Below, piece by piece: positions 63,243 through 64,000 of a stretch of 64,000 nt of DNA. The translations under genes and the position numbers were made by a program. Positions within the stretch are counted from its first letter, which is position 1, and each line of letters opens with the position of its first letter. The stretch is from CAMYLY01 sp036397755 (lineage in GTDB: Bacteria > Gemmatimonadota > Gemmatimonadetes > Gemmatimonadales > GWC2-71-9): positions 1 through 64,000 of the forward strand of contig DASWII010000061.1 in assembly GCA_036397755.1 (NCBI GenBank), written 5' to 3'. The notes under the pieces were generated by a model. The model searched no databases and was not told where the DNA came from. It was given only the letters and a program-made list of their open reading frames with translations.

Positions 63243-64000
63243 CTAGCTCGCTCGCACCAACTCGACCGCATTCGGGCCGAGGAGCTCGCGCAACGCGTTC
63301 AGGAACTCGGGATCGAGAGCGACACTTTCCCTGGCGCGGAGGCGGGCCGTCGATCCATTACCGTCGTTCCAGTGAACATACACCGGCGACGGCCCCGGAT
63401 GCGCCGTGCACAGCGCCTTGATGGCCCGGGCGGCGTCGGGGTCCGGCCCCTGTCCTTTCCGCCAGACGATGGCCACACCCAGCGCACCGGTCGTGCGGAG
63501 TTCGGCCAACGGCTCCGCACCCTCGACGATAAACGGGGCACGTTCCTCCCCGCGATCTCGCGCCGAATGCCCGCCCGTGAGCAGCAGAGCCGCATCGGGT
63601 ACGATGACTTCGGAGAGCTTGCTCCACGCATCGGGGAACACGATTGCCTCCGCCGTTCCGTGAAAGTCCTCGAGCGTCACTCGAGCGTATTCGGATCCCG
63701 TCTTGCGGCTGATGCGTCGCTTCACCGCCGTAACCACGGCGGCGACCGTGACACGATGCTCGCTCCATTCTCCGAGGGTCGCCGTGCTTCGGGCGCCGAA
63801 CAGCTGGACTTCCGATCGGAACCGCTCGAGCGGGTGTCCCGAGATGAAGAACCCGATGACCTCCTTCTCCTTGGTGAGTCGCTCCGCCTCGCTCCAGGCC
63901 GGGATGCCGGGGAGCTCCGCCACGCTGGCAATGACGTGCGTCGGGACGGTGTCGCCGAAGAGCGATACCTGGCCGGCCTGACGCTCGGCATCCCGGAGTT
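63243..64000 (-). CDS. dnaE: DNA polymerase III alpha subunit (C-terminal part; 5' end outside window)
   Basis: The frame enters at 64000 and ends at 63243 (about 252 residues seen). It starts with the QVSLFGDTV motif of DnaE, then WSEAERLTKEKEVIGFFISGHPLERF, an OB fold (VTVAAVVTAVKRRISRKTGSEYARVTLEDFHGTAEAIVFPDAW) and a C-terminal domain resembling the tau-binding region. It is the replicative polymerase catalytic subunit. Followed by accA, a neighbourhood known in many bacteria. Confidence 0.94.
   Translation of the reverse strand, partial: LRDAERQAGQVSLFGDTVPTHVIASVAELPGIPAWSEAERLTKEKEVIGFFISGHPLERFRSEVQLFGARSTATLGEWSEHRVTVAAVVTAVKRRISRKTGSEYARVTLEDFHGTAEAIVFPDAWSKLSEVIVPDAALLLTGGHSARDRGEERAPFIVEGAEPLAELRTTGALGVAIVWRKGQGPDPDAARAIKALCTAHPGPSPVYVHWNDGNGSTARLRARESVALDPEFLNALRELLGPNAVELVRAS

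Overview
The window looks like a chromosomal segment of a GC-rich, diderm, free-living bacterium. The best guess is a member of Gemmatimonadota or a close relative. This is inferred from gene content and style, not from a marker-gene search. Outer-membrane functions are plentiful: a Kdo transferase, an Mla lipid-transport set, a TonB receptor, a DUF481 protein, an alginate-export-type porin and several small beta-barrels. The PadR-regulator/membrane-protein pair, a very short ATP synthase epsilon subunit and many GTG starts also fit. No phage, IS element, CRISPR array or rRNA gene was seen.

Layout. 1-2.6 kb: minus-strand PadR operon with a membrane protein and a cut-off beta-propeller protein. 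2.8-7.0 kb: ABC exporter, DUF481 protein and a PLP amino-acid decarboxylase. 7.0-13.6 kb: secreted alkaline-phosphatase-superfamily enzyme divergent from a PqqB-like metallo-hydrolase, then a MATE pump, a rhodanese and a BaiN-type flavoprotein. 14.1-25.8 kb: a glycan-use locus with two secreted six-hairpin glycosidases (one with two discoidin-like domains), a mutarotase lipoprotein and a TonB receptor; the minus-strand operon continues into enoyl-CoA hydratase and ADP-forming acyl-CoA synthetase. 25.8-31.0 kb: a cytochrome cd1 (NirS-type) lipoprotein with an extra cytochrome c domain, a porin, an NTF2-like lipoprotein and a radical SAM enzyme. 31.3-33.7 kb: LsrF-like aldolase and zinc alcohol dehydrogenase, plus two small proteins. 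33.5-39.0 kb: an archaeal-type HMG-CoA synthase/thiolase/DUF35 trio divergent from a 2-oxoacid:ferredoxin oxidoreductase whose beta and gamma subunits are fused. 39.1-41.7 kb: Sel1-repeat protein and a PPi-type phosphofructokinase. 41.9-42.8 kb: seven minus-strand tRNA genes. 43.0-47.9 kb: short primary-type sigma factor, MlaEFD, Nudix hydrolase and an AraC-type regulator. 48.0-52.3 kb: atpA-atpG-atpD-atpC. 52.3-57.9 kb: small beta-barrels and lipoproteins, waaA, a CPBP protease and a DsbA-like protein. 57.9-64 kb: minus-strand run of dnaE (partial), accA, ricT-like, metG, an M23 endopeptidase and a lipoprotein.

The most unusual structural signal is a family of short tandem repeats with an 8-bp unit close to GTAGGAGG. 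It sits directly at the stop codons of at least five genes, always G-rich on the coding strand. Often it is followed by an inverted C-rich copy that could form a long hairpin, and at two loci it matches the canonical G-quadruplex pattern. A related 8-bp array lies between two tRNA genes, and a 7-bp GGGCAGC array with a third quadruplex pattern lies between atpG and atpD.
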